From contig JBEULE010000040.1 of assembly GCA_041287495.1 (NCBI GenBank), positions 186,001 to 250,000 on the forward strand: a DNA stretch of 64,000 bases, written 5' to 3'. The stretch comes from JAOABC01 sp041287495 (GTDB taxonomy: Bacteria > Aquificota > Aquificia > Aquificales > Hydrogenothermaceae). A model generated the notes under the pieces. It saw nothing but the letters and a program-made list of their open reading frames with translations. It did no database searches and was not told the DNA's origin. A program made the translations under genes and the position numbers. Positions 1 through 8,811 of this stretch are shown here, in pieces (position 1 is the first letter of the stretch; every line of letters starts with the position of its first letter).

Positions 1-727
1 CTATAAGAAGTAAAAGTCCAAGGATTATATCAACCCCGTGATTAAAGATAGAGTGAAAGAATGTCAAAAAAGAAGCAACGAATATCATTTGGAATATACT
101 TACAGCAACAGCCATCTGTATAGAGTAGCCTGCCATATACATAAGAGCTGGTGTTACAAGGTTACCACCACCTATCCCCATAATTGCAGAGAGTAGTCCT
201 GATAAAATACCTACAAAAGCAGGGATAAATATAGATCTCTCTCCTACTTTAAACTCCGTTTTTAAAGGCAACCTATCGCAAAACTTTTTGATTTTACCCT
301 CTTTATCTTCTTTACCTTTATTTTTCAATGTTTCAAACAACATAAATGTTCCCAATAAAAACAGATAAACTACATACACAGAGAGGACAAACTGCCTAAC
401 ATTCCCAAACTGTTTAAAGTAGTTGATTATTAAAACTCCTATGATTCCTCCTATTATCCCAAATGCAACGATAAACAGACCCATCTTAATATCTACAAGT
501 TTTGACCTTAGATAAGTTAAAAATCCGGAAAGGGAAGCTCCTATAATCTGACTTATAGATGTTCCGACAACTATAACAGAAGGAACTCCTAATTTTATAA
601 GAATAGGATTGACTATTATCCCACCTCCTATTCCCAACATTCCAGATAGTATTCCAACCCAGAAGCCTATAAGAATAATCTCAAATAGGTTTACAGGAGT
701 GTTTGCTATAGGAAGTATTATTTCCAT
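1..727 (-). CDS. TauE/SafE-family membrane transporter, C-terminus cut by the window edge
   Basis: The first 242 codons are visible, reading leftward off the window. TauE/SafE (DUF81) proteins are multi-spanning permeases thought to export sulfite or other small organosulfur anions. Two family-typical glycine-rich helices are seen, one near residue 30 (GMLGIGGGIIVNP) and one near residue 180 (AIMGIGGGNLVTPAL), which is the usual internal duplication. They flank a charged, Lys/Glu-rich loop. The ATG follows the trpB stop codon with no gap, and an AGAGG motif lies about 12 nt upstream inside trpB, so this is the third gene of a mrcA-trpB-tauE unit. The substrate cannot be read from sequence; sulfite would suit a sulfur-oxidising relative. 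Confidence 0.88.
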   Translation of the reverse strand, partial: MEIILPIANTPVNLFEIILIGFWVGILSGMLGIGGGIIVNPILIKLGVPSVIVVGTSISQIIGASLSGFLTYLRSKLVDIKMGLFIVAFGIIGGIIGVLIINYFKQFGNVRQFVLSVYVVYLFLLGTFMLFETLKNKGKEDKEGKIKKFCDRLPLKTEFKVGERSIFIPAFVGILSGLLSAIMGIGGGNLVTPALMYMAGYSIQMAVAVSIFQMIFVASFLTFFHSIFNHGVDIILGLLLLI

Positions 728-1975
728 CTATATGCCATAAACCTCTTTAAGTTTCGATATTATTCTATCTCTTATATCTGGATTTGTATCAAGGTAGTTT
801 TTAAGTTGTTGGACATCTTTATCTCCCCTACCTGATAGATTTACAACTACAATTTTCCCTTTTCCAAGTTCTTTTGCTATTTCTACAGCCTTTATAACAG
901 CATGGGAACTTTCAAGGGCAGGTATTATACCCTCTGTTCTTGAAAGTAAGAAAAATCCTTCTATAGCTTCTTCGTCTGTTGCAGTTAAATAAGTAGCTCT
1001 TCCAGACATTTTTAGATAGGCATGTTCTGGACCTACACCAGGGTAGTCAAGTCCTGCCGATATTGAGTGTGTTTGTTCTATCTGTCCCCATTCATCCTGT
1101 AGAAAGAATGATTTCATACCGTGTAACACACCTACAGATCCACCGTTTAAGCTTGCAGCATGCATTCCCGTCTCTATACCGTATCCAGCTGCCTCTACAC
1201 CATAGAGTCTAACTTCTATATCTTCAATAAATGGATAAAACATTCCTATTGCATTACTACCTCCACCTACACAGGCAACAACTGCATCAGGAAGTCTTCC
1301 TTCTATCTCAATAATCTGATTTTTTGTTTCATTTCCTATTACACTTTGAAAATCTCTAACTATCATAGGGAAGGGATGTGGTCCTAAAGCAGACCCTATT
1401 ATGTAATGGGTTGTTCTCACATTAGTAACCCAATCTCTTAATGCCTCATTGACTGCATCTTTCAATGTTCTACTTCCACTTCTCACTATCTCAACATTAG
1501 CACCTAGTAATTTCATCCTAAAAACGTTCAGAGCCTGTCTCTCTGCATCTTCTTCACCCATGTATATGGTACATTCAAGACCAAAGAGAGCAGCAGCGGT
1601 TGCTGTTGAAACTCCGTGCTGTCCTGCACCTGTCTCTGCAATTATTCTTTTTTTACCTATCTTCTTTGTAAGAAGAACTTGCCCGAGTGTGTTATTTATC
1701 TTATGAGCTCCTGTATGGAGCATGTCTTCTCGTTTTAGATATATTTTTGCCCCACCTACTACTTCTGTTAATCTTTTGGCATAGTAAAGTACTGTAGGTC
1801 TTCTGGCGTATTCGTTTAGATAGTAAATTAGTTCTCTCTGAAAATCTCCATCTTTTTTTATCTGATTATACTTCTCTTCAAGTTCTTGTAAAGCCGGAAT
1901 AAGAGTCTCTGGTAGATATTTACCACCAAATATCCCAAAATATCCTTTTTCATCAGGTAGATTATAAACTTTCAT
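728..1975 (-). CDS. trpB: Tryptophan synthase beta chain
   Basis: TrpB condenses indole with L-serine to give tryptophan, using pyridoxal phosphate, and works with TrpA. The 415-aa length is normal for the TrpB1 type. The PLP lysine is K92 in HTGAHKINN, the Gly-rich catalytic loop is ETGAGQHG, and the phosphate cup is GGGSNAIG. The C-terminal SGRGDKD motif is also present. No trpA or other trp gene is adjacent; instead the gene sits 10 nt downstream of a penicillin-binding protein gene and abuts a TauE-type permease, so the trp genes appear scattered. The ATG is preceded by GAGGAGTTAACT, a good SD. Confidence 0.97.
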   Translation of the reverse strand: MKVYNLPDEKGYFGIFGGKYLPETLIPALQELEEKYNQIKKDGDFQRELIYYLNEYARRPTVLYYAKRLTEVVGGAKIYLKREDMLHTGAHKINNTLGQVLLTKKIGKKRIIAETGAGQHGVSTATAAALFGLECTIYMGEEDAERQALNVFRMKLLGANVEIVRSGSRTLKDAVNEALRDWVTNVRTTHYIIGSALGPHPFPMIVRDFQSVIGNETKNQIIEIEGRLPDAVVACVGGGSNAIGMFYPFIEDIEVRLYGVEAAGYGIETGMHAASLNGGSVGVLHGMKSFFLQDEWGQIEQTHSISAGLDYPGVGPEHAYLKMSGRATYLTATDEEAIEGFFLLSRTEGIIPALESSHAVIKAVEIAKELGKGKIVVVNLSGRGDKDVQQLKNYLDTNPDIRDRIISKLKEVYGI

Positions 1976-1985
1976 AGTTAACTCC

Positions 1986-4325
1986 TCACTGTTTATTCTT
2001 TTCTATTATATCAATAATACTTTGACTTTCATTAGGATTATTTTGTATTTCAGGATTATTTTGTGTTTCAGGACTAGTTTCTGTTGGAGCTGTTTGATCT
2101 TTTTCTGGTAAAGGTTCATCTTTTTTAGGTAGTAAGCTTGATATATCAACTTGGTTACCTTCACAGTCTACAGTTGGATATGTTCCATTTACAAACAGTA
2201 AATATTTACCTGGACAGTTATCATTTGCTACTTTTAAAGTTATAGGATCTATCGGTATATATACAGTTCCTTCTACTCTTGGAAATTCTTTATAAGGAGA
2301 GCCTTTGTTTGCATAAGCCATTACATCCATCCAAATAGGAAGTGCTACTGTTGCTCCAGCTACTCCTTTTCCTATGGTTCTTCTTTTATCATAACCTATC
2401 CATACAACTGTTGTTAAATCAGGATCAAATCCTGCAAACCATGCGTCTGCATAATTATTTGTTGTTCCAGTTTTTCCTGCTGTTTGGAAGGGTAGAGATG
2501 ATGCAGCTGCAGCTGTTCCTTCTGTCGTAACAGCCCTAAGTAAATCAACCATAACAGCATTTTCTGGTTGAGGATATACAGCCTCACATACAGGCTCTTG
2601 GCTATATAAAACTTCTCCGAGCTGATTTACAATTTTCTTTATATAAAAAGGTTGACATTTCGTTCCCTGATTGCCGAATGTAGAGTACATTGTTGCAAGC
2701 TCAATAGGAGTTAACTCTATAGACCCAAGAGCCAAGGAGTAGTAAGGGGGAAGTTTCTGTTTTATACCTAATTTATATCCAAGGTTTATAACATCGTCAA
2801 AACCTACCTCTGACAGCAGGTAAACTGTAGCTGCGTTTAAACTCTTTGCTAAAGCAGTCCTTAATGTTACATTTCCGTAGTAGTTTCCGTCATAATTTTT
2901 AGGAGTCCATTCTTTACCTTGACTATAATCAAAGAAAGAGATTGGCTCGTCTTTTAGTATAGATATCTGAGTATATCCTTTTAATATTGCTGAAGCATAA
3001 ATGAGAGGCTTTATCGCAGAACCAGGTTGTCTTTTACTTTGGAATATTCTATTAAACTGGGATTTTAAAATGTCATAACCACCTACTAATGCTCTGATTT
3101 CTCCGGATTTTGAGTCTATTGAAACAATAGCACCTTCTAAGAATGGAACTATCTTAAAGTTATCATTACCTAAATATTTTACATAAACATAACTACCAAC
3201 CTGTAATCCTCTTATTTGATATGGAGCTGTTAAACTTTTCTCAAATTCAGATATTTGAAATTTTAGATATTTACCTTTTACTTCTAAAACCTTTGCAACA
3301 TATATATAGTTATCTATAAATGAACCTACTTTCTGACTTTCAAACTTATCTCTTAGATACTGTTCCTCATCTTTAGATAACTTAGGAAATCCGTATGTTC
3401 CTTGATATATCTCAAGTTTCTCTTGAAGTCTCTTTTGTGCATAAATCTGGAGATCCTTATCTATTGTTGTGTATATCTTTAATCCACCTGAAATAATAGC
3501 TTCCTCACCGTATTTATCTATAACAAACTGTCTCACAGTTTCTGTAAAGTAGTCAAAATCTAAGGTTTTACTTTTTCCGACAAGTTTTATCGGTTGATTT
3601 TTACATCTATCTACTTCTTCCTGAGATATATATCCCTCATCTAACATCCTTTCCAAAACCACTAACTTTCTTTTTTCTGCAAGATCCAAGTTAGCGTAAG
3701 GGTTGTATCTACTGGGAGCTTTTGGTAAACCTGCTAAAACTGCTGCTTCACATAGATTTACTTCCCATATATGTTTACCGAAGTATGTTAAAGAGGCTGC
3801 TTCTACTCCGTAACTTCCTTGACCTAAGTATATCTGATTTAAATAAAGCTCTAATATCTTGTCTTTAGAGTAGTATCTATTTAACTTAACAGCTAAAATT
3901 ATCTCTTTTATTTTTCTGTTTATACTTTTCTCCGGTGTTAAGAATAGATTTTTTACAAGTTGTTGAGAAATAGTACTTCCGCCTTCTGTAATACCTCCAG
4001 AGATGATATTTTTAACAAAAGCTCTAAAAATTCCAAAAAAGTCAACACCTATATTGTTATAAAAATTTTTATCTTCTGTAGCTATAAAAGCTTTTTTAAC
4101 ATTGTCAGGTATTTTATCTATCGGAACATAGTATCTTTTTTGGACATAAAGTTCCGAGTAAACTCTACCTTTGTAATCATAGATGACAGAAGCTTCTGGA
4201 GGTTTCCACTTTTCAAGTTGCCTAACATCAGGTAGATTTCGTGTTATAACTAAAACATATACAAAAAACAGTAAAGACAGAACTGATAAAACTAATAACG
4301 TATAAACTGCAATTTTCTTTTTCAA
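1986..4325 (-). CDS. mrcA: Penicillin-binding protein 1A, bifunctional glycosyltransferase/transpeptidase
   Basis: A class A PBP that polymerises lipid II and crosslinks peptidoglycan in the periplasm. After one N-terminal membrane helix come the GT51 motifs EDKNFYNNIGVDFFG and GGSTISQQLVKN. The transpeptidase follows with SxxK in PGSAIKPL, an SLN motif and KTGTTNNYADAWFAG. The C-terminus ends in a Pro/Glu/Asn/Gln-rich low-complexity tail. The reading frame extends to an ATG at 4385, but nothing resembling an SD precedes it. A TTG at 4325 has GGAG ten bases upstream and gives a typical start (M-KKK followed by a hydrophobic helix), so I place the start there (779 aa). It heads a minus-strand unit with trpB and tauE. 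Confidence 0.93.
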   Translation of the reverse strand: MKKKIAVYTLLVLSVLSLLFFVYVLVITRNLPDVRQLEKWKPPEASVIYDYKGRVYSELYVQKRYYVPIDKIPDNVKKAFIATEDKNFYNNIGVDFFGIFRAFVKNIISGGITEGGSTISQQLVKNLFLTPEKSINRKIKEIILAVKLNRYYSKDKILELYLNQIYLGQGSYGVEAASLTYFGKHIWEVNLCEAAVLAGLPKAPSRYNPYANLDLAEKRKLVVLERMLDEGYISQEEVDRCKNQPIKLVGKSKTLDFDYFTETVRQFVIDKYGEEAIISGGLKIYTTIDKDLQIYAQKRLQEKLEIYQGTYGFPKLSKDEEQYLRDKFESQKVGSFIDNYIYVAKVLEVKGKYLKFQISEFEKSLTAPYQIRGLQVGSYVYVKYLGNDNFKIVPFLEGAIVSIDSKSGEIRALVGGYDILKSQFNRIFQSKRQPGSAIKPLIYASAILKGYTQISILKDEPISFFDYSQGKEWTPKNYDGNYYGNVTLRTALAKSLNAATVYLLSEVGFDDVINLGYKLGIKQKLPPYYSLALGSIELTPIELATMYSTFGNQGTKCQPFYIKKIVNQLGEVLYSQEPVCEAVYPQPENAVMVDLLRAVTTEGTAAAASSLPFQTAGKTGTTNNYADAWFAGFDPDLTTVVWIGYDKRRTIGKGVAGATVALPIWMDVMAYANKGSPYKEFPRVEGTVYIPIDPITLKVANDNCPGKYLLFVNGTYPTVDCEGNQVDISSLLPKKDEPLPEKDQTAPTETSPETQNNPEIQNNPNESQSIIDIIEKNKQ

Positions 4326-4446
4326 AAGATTAATAACTCCTATTGAAATATAAAAAATTTTACCAAACAATATTATAAACGACATTTACTTAAATATGTA
4401 AATAGGTTTAAAATAGATAAGTTTAAACTTAGAAAAGGTGGTAAAT

Positions 4447-4797
4447 ATGCAGCATCTTAAACCTCAAGAAATAGAACAGTTAAAAAAGATACTTTTAGAA
4501 TGGAGGGACAAACTTATTGAGGAAACAAAAGAGAATATAGGTGAAAATCTTTCCTTTGTAGGATCAGATGAGATAGAGAGAGCCGAAGCGGAGTCTGAAA
4601 GAATACTTACACTCAGAACACTTGATAGAGACAGAAAACTTCTTAAAAAAATAGAATATACACTCCAAAAGATAGAGTATGGAACATACGGAATATGCGA
4701 ATCTTGTGGTGCGGAGATACCTTTTAAAAGACTCCTTGCAAGGCCTGTAGCCTCTTTATGTATCGAGTGTAAAGAGAAGCAAGAGGAAGATGAGTAA
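4447..4797 (+). CDS. dksA: DksA/TraR-family zinc-finger transcription factor
   Basis: A DksA-like protein of 116 aa. DksA enters the secondary channel of RNA polymerase and, with ppGpp, adjusts initiation at rRNA and amino-acid promoters. The N-terminal helices are charged and coiled-coil-like, and the C-terminal C4 zinc finger is CESCGAE...CIECKE. An in-frame GTG lies at 4438, but AAGGTGG is placed five bases before the ATG at 4447, which I take as the start. The stop codon TAA shares one base with the ATG of pncA. The coiled-coil tip is unlike E. coli DksA, so the true DksA versus TraR/general zinc-finger role is inferred. Confidence 0.88.
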   Translation: MQHLKPQEIEQLKKILLEWRDKLIEETKENIGENLSFVGSDEIERAEAESERILTLRTLDRDRKLLKKIEYTLQKIEYGTYGICESCGAEIPFKRLLARPVASLCIECKEKQEEDE

Positions 4798-5378
4798 TGA
4801 AAGTTAGGCTAACAAAATATGATGCTCTTATAGTAGTTGATATACAGAATGACTTTATGCCTTACGGAGTTCTTCCTGTAAAAGATGCCGACCTTTTAGT
4901 CCCGTTTATAAATCAGTATGTAGATATATTCTCAAAGTCAGGTCAACCTGTATTTTTTACGAGAGATTGGCATCCGGAAAATCATATATCTTTTAAAGGT
5001 TTTGGTGGTGTATGGCCTCCTCACTGTGTAGCTGATACGGAGGGTTCAAAATTCCATCCTGACTTGAAAATTCCGGAGGATAATAAATTCATAATATCTA
5101 AGGGAACATCAAGAGATTTTGATGCATACTCCGGATTTCAAGGAACGATACTTGAAAGTTTATTGACAGAGAGAGGTATAAAGAGAGTATTTATCTGCGG
5201 TGTTGCTACAGATTTTTGTGTAAAAAATACAGCTTTAGGTGGTATAAATTTAGGTTTTCAAGTTTTTGTTTTGGAAGACGCTATTAAAGGGGTCTTTGAA
5301 GAAAGCTCAAAAGGTGCTATTGATACACTACTAAAAGAAGGTGCTGTGTTTATAAATAAAGATGAAATCACTATTTGA
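4797..5378 (+). CDS. pncA: Nicotinamidase
   Basis: Isochorismatase-fold amidohydrolase that converts nicotinamide to nicotinate for NAD salvage. The 193-aa protein has the full catalytic triad of PncA: D15 (VVDIQNDF), K102 (ISKGTSRDFDAYSGF) and C141 (GVATDFCV). The metal-binding set D57, H59, H63 is in TRDWHPENH. The substrate-pocket segment around WPPHCV is typical. The start overlaps the dksA stop by one base and the end overlaps polA by 17 nt, so dksA, pncA, polA and recO are probably translated from one message. Confidence 0.94.
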   Translation: MKVRLTKYDALIVVDIQNDFMPYGVLPVKDADLLVPFINQYVDIFSKSGQPVFFTRDWHPENHISFKGFGGVWPPHCVADTEGSKFHPDLKIPEDNKFIISKGTSRDFDAYSGFQGTILESLLTERGIKRVFICGVATDFCVKNTALGGINLGFQVFVLEDAIKGVFEESSKGAIDTLLKEGAVFINKDEITI

Positions 5379-7161
5379 TTTATTACCACAAGAACAATTA
5401 TTAGACAAAGATTTTAAGTATATAACAGACGAGAAAGATATTCCATCTGTAATTAAACAGCTAGAAAAAGACAAATATATATATCTTGATACAGAGGTGG
5501 CAACAGAAGACCTTGATAATATAGATGTTTTTATTGATAGAATAAGGCTTATTCAGCTTGGTAATGAAGAAAAGATATTCGTTTTAGATGCTTTCAAATT
5601 AAAGCCGGAAACCATATCCTCTTTTTTAAAAGAAATATTCAGAAATAAAGGAGTTATAGGTCATAACCTTAAATTTGACCTGAAGTTTTTAAAAACTAAC
5701 TATAACGTTTCCGTAGATACCGTTTTTGACACAATGATTGCTTCACAGATACTATCCAAAGGAAGTCAAACTGACAGACACTCACTTAAAGCAGTATCTA
5801 ACAGATTTGCGGGAGAAGATGTAGATAAAAAACTTCAAAAATCAGACTGGACATCTTCTATATTAACAAAAGATCAACTTATTTATGCAGCGGAAGATAT
5901 AAAAGCTCTAAGGAAGATATTTAAAAGTATACTAGATAGTTTAAACGATGGGTATACTTTACCAAAAAACTCAAAAATAGCTCAAATATTCAATCTCTAT
6001 AATCCTGTTGCCATTTTAGAAATGGCTTTTCTACCTGTTCTTGTTGATATAGAACTTACTGGTATGCCAGTAAATCTTTCTGTTTTAGATTCATTATTAG
6101 AAGAAAATGAAAAACTGTTCCAATCTCTGTATTTTGAATTTAAGAAAAGCTATCAGATAGACCCATTTTCTCCACAACAGGTTACAAACTACCTTGTCAA
6201 TAAACTACATATAAAACTTCCCAAAACAGAAAAAGGGTCTTACTCATCCCAAGACTCTGTTTTGAGAAATTATACTAATTTTGAAGAAGTTAAACTAATC
6301 TTAAGTATAAGAACGGTTAAAAAAATTACAGATAAATTAAGAGAGATAAAAAGTTTTATTAGAAATGGCAGAGTTTATGGAGAGTTTAAACAGATAGGAG
6401 CATCTACCGGAAGAATGGCCTCCATGAAACCAAATCTCCAAAATATTCCGGCTTCCCTAAAAAAAGTTTTTCAAACAAAAGAAAGTTACAAATTTATAAT
6501 AGCAGATTACTCTCAAATAGAACTTCGGCTTGCAGCAGAGTATACTGCAGATGAGAATATGATAAAAGCGTTTTCAGAGGGACTTGATTTACACAGATTA
6601 ACTGCATCTATAATAACAGGAAAAAAGTATGAAGATATCTCATCAGAAGATAGAAAACTTGCAAAAGCCATAAACTTCGGACTTATCTATGGAATGTCTC
6701 CTAAATCCCTTGTAGATTATGCAAAAGCTAATTATGATATTAATATCTCCTTAGATGAGGCAAAAGAGTTTCACAAAAACTTCTTTGAATACTACAAAAA
6801 GTTTGGACAGTGGCATAACACAGTAAAAGATTACCTTCAAAAACATAAAATCATAGAAGTATCAACTCTATTTGGTAGAAAATTGTTAGCTTCAAGATTT
6901 ACAGATGCAGTTAACTATCCGATACAAGGGTCTGGAAGTGATTTATTAAAAATGGCAGTTATCCTTTACTATAAAAACAAAGATGAAAGTAGTAATATAG
7001 TTAACCTTATCCATGATGAGATAGTTATAGAATCTCGAGAAGATAGAATAGAAGAAAATGTAAAAATCTTAAAAGATGCTATGGAAAAGGCAGGAAAAAG
7101 GATACTAAAGAAAGTTCCTGTAGCTTTTGATATAAATATAAGTAATTCCTGGGAGAAGTAG
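5362..7161 (+). CDS. polA: DNA polymerase I, exonuclease-proofreading form without 5' nuclease domain
   Basis: A family A DNA polymerase of 599 aa, about two thirds of the usual bacterial Pol I length, because the N-terminal 5'-3' nuclease is absent. The 3'-5' proofreading site is intact: Exo I D43/E45 (YLDTE), Exo II GHNLKFDLKFL and Exo III YAAEDIKAL. Polymerase motif A is DYSQIELR (D382), motif B is RKLAKAINFGLIYG (K435, F439) and motif C is HDE (551-553). F439 is the aromatic residue that favours dNTP over ddNTP. This short architecture matches the Aquificota PolA group reported as related to hot-spring viral and apicoplast polymerases; that affiliation is from known family literature, not tested here. 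Confidence 0.94.
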   Translation: MKSLFDLLPQEQLLDKDFKYITDEKDIPSVIKQLEKDKYIYLDTEVATEDLDNIDVFIDRIRLIQLGNEEKIFVLDAFKLKPETISSFLKEIFRNKGVIGHNLKFDLKFLKTNYNVSVDTVFDTMIASQILSKGSQTDRHSLKAVSNRFAGEDVDKKLQKSDWTSSILTKDQLIYAAEDIKALRKIFKSILDSLNDGYTLPKNSKIAQIFNLYNPVAILEMAFLPVLVDIELTGMPVNLSVLDSLLEENEKLFQSLYFEFKKSYQIDPFSPQQVTNYLVNKLHIKLPKTEKGSYSSQDSVLRNYTNFEEVKLILSIRTVKKITDKLREIKSFIRNGRVYGEFKQIGASTGRMASMKPNLQNIPASLKKVFQTKESYKFIIADYSQIELRLAAEYTADENMIKAFSEGLDLHRLTASIITGKKYEDISSEDRKLAKAINFGLIYGMSPKSLVDYAKANYDINISLDEAKEFHKNFFEYYKKFGQWHNTVKDYLQKHKIIEVSTLFGRKLLASRFTDAVNYPIQGSGSDLLKMAVILYYKNKDESSNIVNLIHDEIVIESREDRIEENVKILKDAMEKAGKRILKKVPVAFDINISNSWEK

Positions 7162-7164
7162 TGT

Positions 7165-7767
7165 TTGGAGATCTTCCTAAAAGACCAAGCCGTTGTAATA
7201 TCAAGAAGATTTATAGGAAATAGTGATGTTGCATTATCCATTTACACAAAAAATATGGGTGTAGAGAATATCATTATCCAAAATGGGCAGTTAATAAGGA
7301 ATCTTCCATACATTTATCTTGATAAATTTACATACTTTGACGGCGTTTTTATAAAACTTAGAAACGATAAAATATATATAACCGATATTGACAGAGTTTA
7401 TACATTAGGTATCTCTATATCAAAGGATTATGATAACTTTACCTATTCATCTAAGATGATAGATTTTATCTATAAATACTCTCCTTATCCTGATACAAAT
7501 ATTTACAATCTTTTAAAAAAAAGTTTATACCATATATCCAGAAGTAAGAATGGTTATAAGATATTTATATCTTTTTTGGTAAAGTTTAACTATCTTCTTG
7601 GTATATACGACCCTAAAAAGATAAGTTTGGACAGAGAGGGTTTACAGATTTTATCCATTATTTTCAAAACGAAGATACAAGATGCAGAAAATTTAAAGTT
7701 GGATAGATACTTTTACCAAAAACTTTACGATAAACTTATAGAAAACCTCAATAGATGGCTCTCTTAA
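7165..7767 (+). CDS. recO: RecO-like DNA repair protein
   Basis: The N-terminal 70 residues look like the RecO OB-fold (AVVISRRFIGNSDVALSIYTKNMG), in which RecO binds SSB and DNA and helps load RecA with RecR. The protein is only 200 aa, shorter than the usual 230-250, and I see no four-cysteine zinc site. The start is TTG, with GGGAG nine bases upstream inside the end of polA. A recR gene lies elsewhere in the window (52.1-52.7 kb). The assignment rests on the N-terminal pattern and the polA context and is therefore moderate. Confidence 0.72.
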   Translation: MEIFLKDQAVVISRRFIGNSDVALSIYTKNMGVENIIIQNGQLIRNLPYIYLDKFTYFDGVFIKLRNDKIYITDIDRVYTLGISISKDYDNFTYSSKMIDFIYKYSPYPDTNIYNLLKKSLYHISRSKNGYKIFISFLVKFNYLLGIYDPKKISLDREGLQILSIIFKTKIQDAENLKLDRYFYQKLYDKLIENLNRWLS

Positions 7768-7769
7768 AT

Positions 7770-8753
7770 TCACTCATTTCCTACTTCTACATCCTTTAAC
7801 CAATCTCTGTTCTGGATATACCATTCTACCGTTCTCTTTATACCTTCTTCAAAGCTAACCTTAGGTTTCCAACCTAAAATCTTCTCTGCTTTTGTTATGT
7901 CAGCCCAAGTTTCCTTTAAATCTGCTTTATGAAAAGGTCTATAATCTATAACAGCTTTCTTACCAAGATAGTTTTCTATAGTATTTATAACATGCTTCAA
8001 AGATATTGGATTTTTACCACCTCCTAAGTTTATTATCTCATAACCAACATCCTTCATTGCAAGGATAGTCCCATCAGCTATATCGTCAACATAAGTAAAA
8101 TCTCTCGATTGTGATCCATCTCCATATAAAATAATAGGTTTTCCTTCATCTATCCATTTTATAAATCTGAATATACTCATATCTGGCCTTCCTGCTGGAC
8201 CATAGACAGTAAAGTATCTAACTACAGATACATCTATGCCATAAAGGTAATGGTAACTATAAGCTGTTACCTCTGCTGCCTTTTTAGAAGCAGCGTAAGG
8301 TGATATAGGTGTATTTACTGGAAGGTCTTCTTTAAAAGGCATAGGCTGTCCGGCATACAGGGAAGATGTTGATGCTAAAACCATCTTTTTAACGTTATAC
8401 TTTTTCATAATTTCAAGTAAGTTTAATGTTCCTATTGCGTTTGTTGTCATATAAACATGGGGATTTATCATACTATATCTTACTCCAGCCCTTGCAGCTA
8501 AATTTAAAACTACGTCAAAGTTGTATAGATTGAATATAACTTCTAAAGCCTGTATATTCTCTATATCAATCTGAAAGAATTTAAAATTTTGCTTATTTTT
8601 AATAGTATTTAATCTGGATTCTTTTAACCTTACATCATAATAGTTATTCATATTGTCAATACCGATAACTTGATATCCTAACTCAAGTAATTTTTCTGCA
8701 GTTTTCCAACCGATAAAACCTGCTACTCCAGTAAGTAAAACAGTTTTAACCAT
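7770..8753 (-). CDS. NAD-dependent sugar-nucleotide epimerase, UDP-glucuronate 4-epimerase type
   Basis: An extended short-chain dehydrogenase of 327 aa. The Rossmann glycine motif is TGVAGFIG, and the catalytic YxxxK is in YAASKKAAE with the upstream Ser in ASTSSLYAG. The segments NNYYDVRLKESRL and GRPDMSIFRFIKWI are characteristic of UDP-glucuronate 4-epimerases, which make UDP-galacturonate for LPS core or capsule. UDP-glucose 4-epimerase is the main alternative. The stop lies two bases from the recO stop on the other strand (convergent), and the start is divergent from pyrD across a 58-bp gap. Confidence 0.88.
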   Translation of the reverse strand: MVKTVLLTGVAGFIGWKTAEKLLELGYQVIGIDNMNNYYDVRLKESRLNTIKNKQNFKFFQIDIENIQALEVIFNLYNFDVVLNLAARAGVRYSMINPHVYMTTNAIGTLNLLEIMKKYNVKKMVLASTSSLYAGQPMPFKEDLPVNTPISPYAASKKAAEVTAYSYHYLYGIDVSVVRYFTVYGPAGRPDMSIFRFIKWIDEGKPIILYGDGSQSRDFTYVDDIADGTILAMKDVGYEIINLGGGKNPISLKHVINTIENYLGKKAVIDYRPFHKADLKETWADITKAEKILGWKPKVSFEEGIKRTVEWYIQNRDWLKDVEVGNE

Positions 8754-8772
8754 AACTTTCTCCTTAAACGTA

Positions 8773-8794
8773 GATGTTATAATATTCTAACATC
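8773..8794. promoter_or_regulatory. Inverted repeat spanning the pyrD -10 element in a divergent promoter region
   Basis: Perfect 7-bp arms GATGTTA (8773-8779) and TAACATC (8788-8794) enclose an 8-bp spacer. A consensus TATAAT occupies 8778-8783 and would drive pyrD to the right. The opposite strand reads AATATTATAA here and could serve the epimerase gene. The position suggests an operator overlapping a -10, though a small RNA hairpin is possible. No good -35 box is visible for pyrD. Confidence 0.4.
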
Positions 8795-8811
8795 AGTAAT
8801 AGAGGTAGTAA

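Noticed and set aside
4326..4385. ATG start of the PBP1A gene at 4385
   Set aside because: No SD precedes it, and the 20 extra residues before the Lys-rich membrane start are unlike the family; the TTG at 4325 with GGAG fits better.
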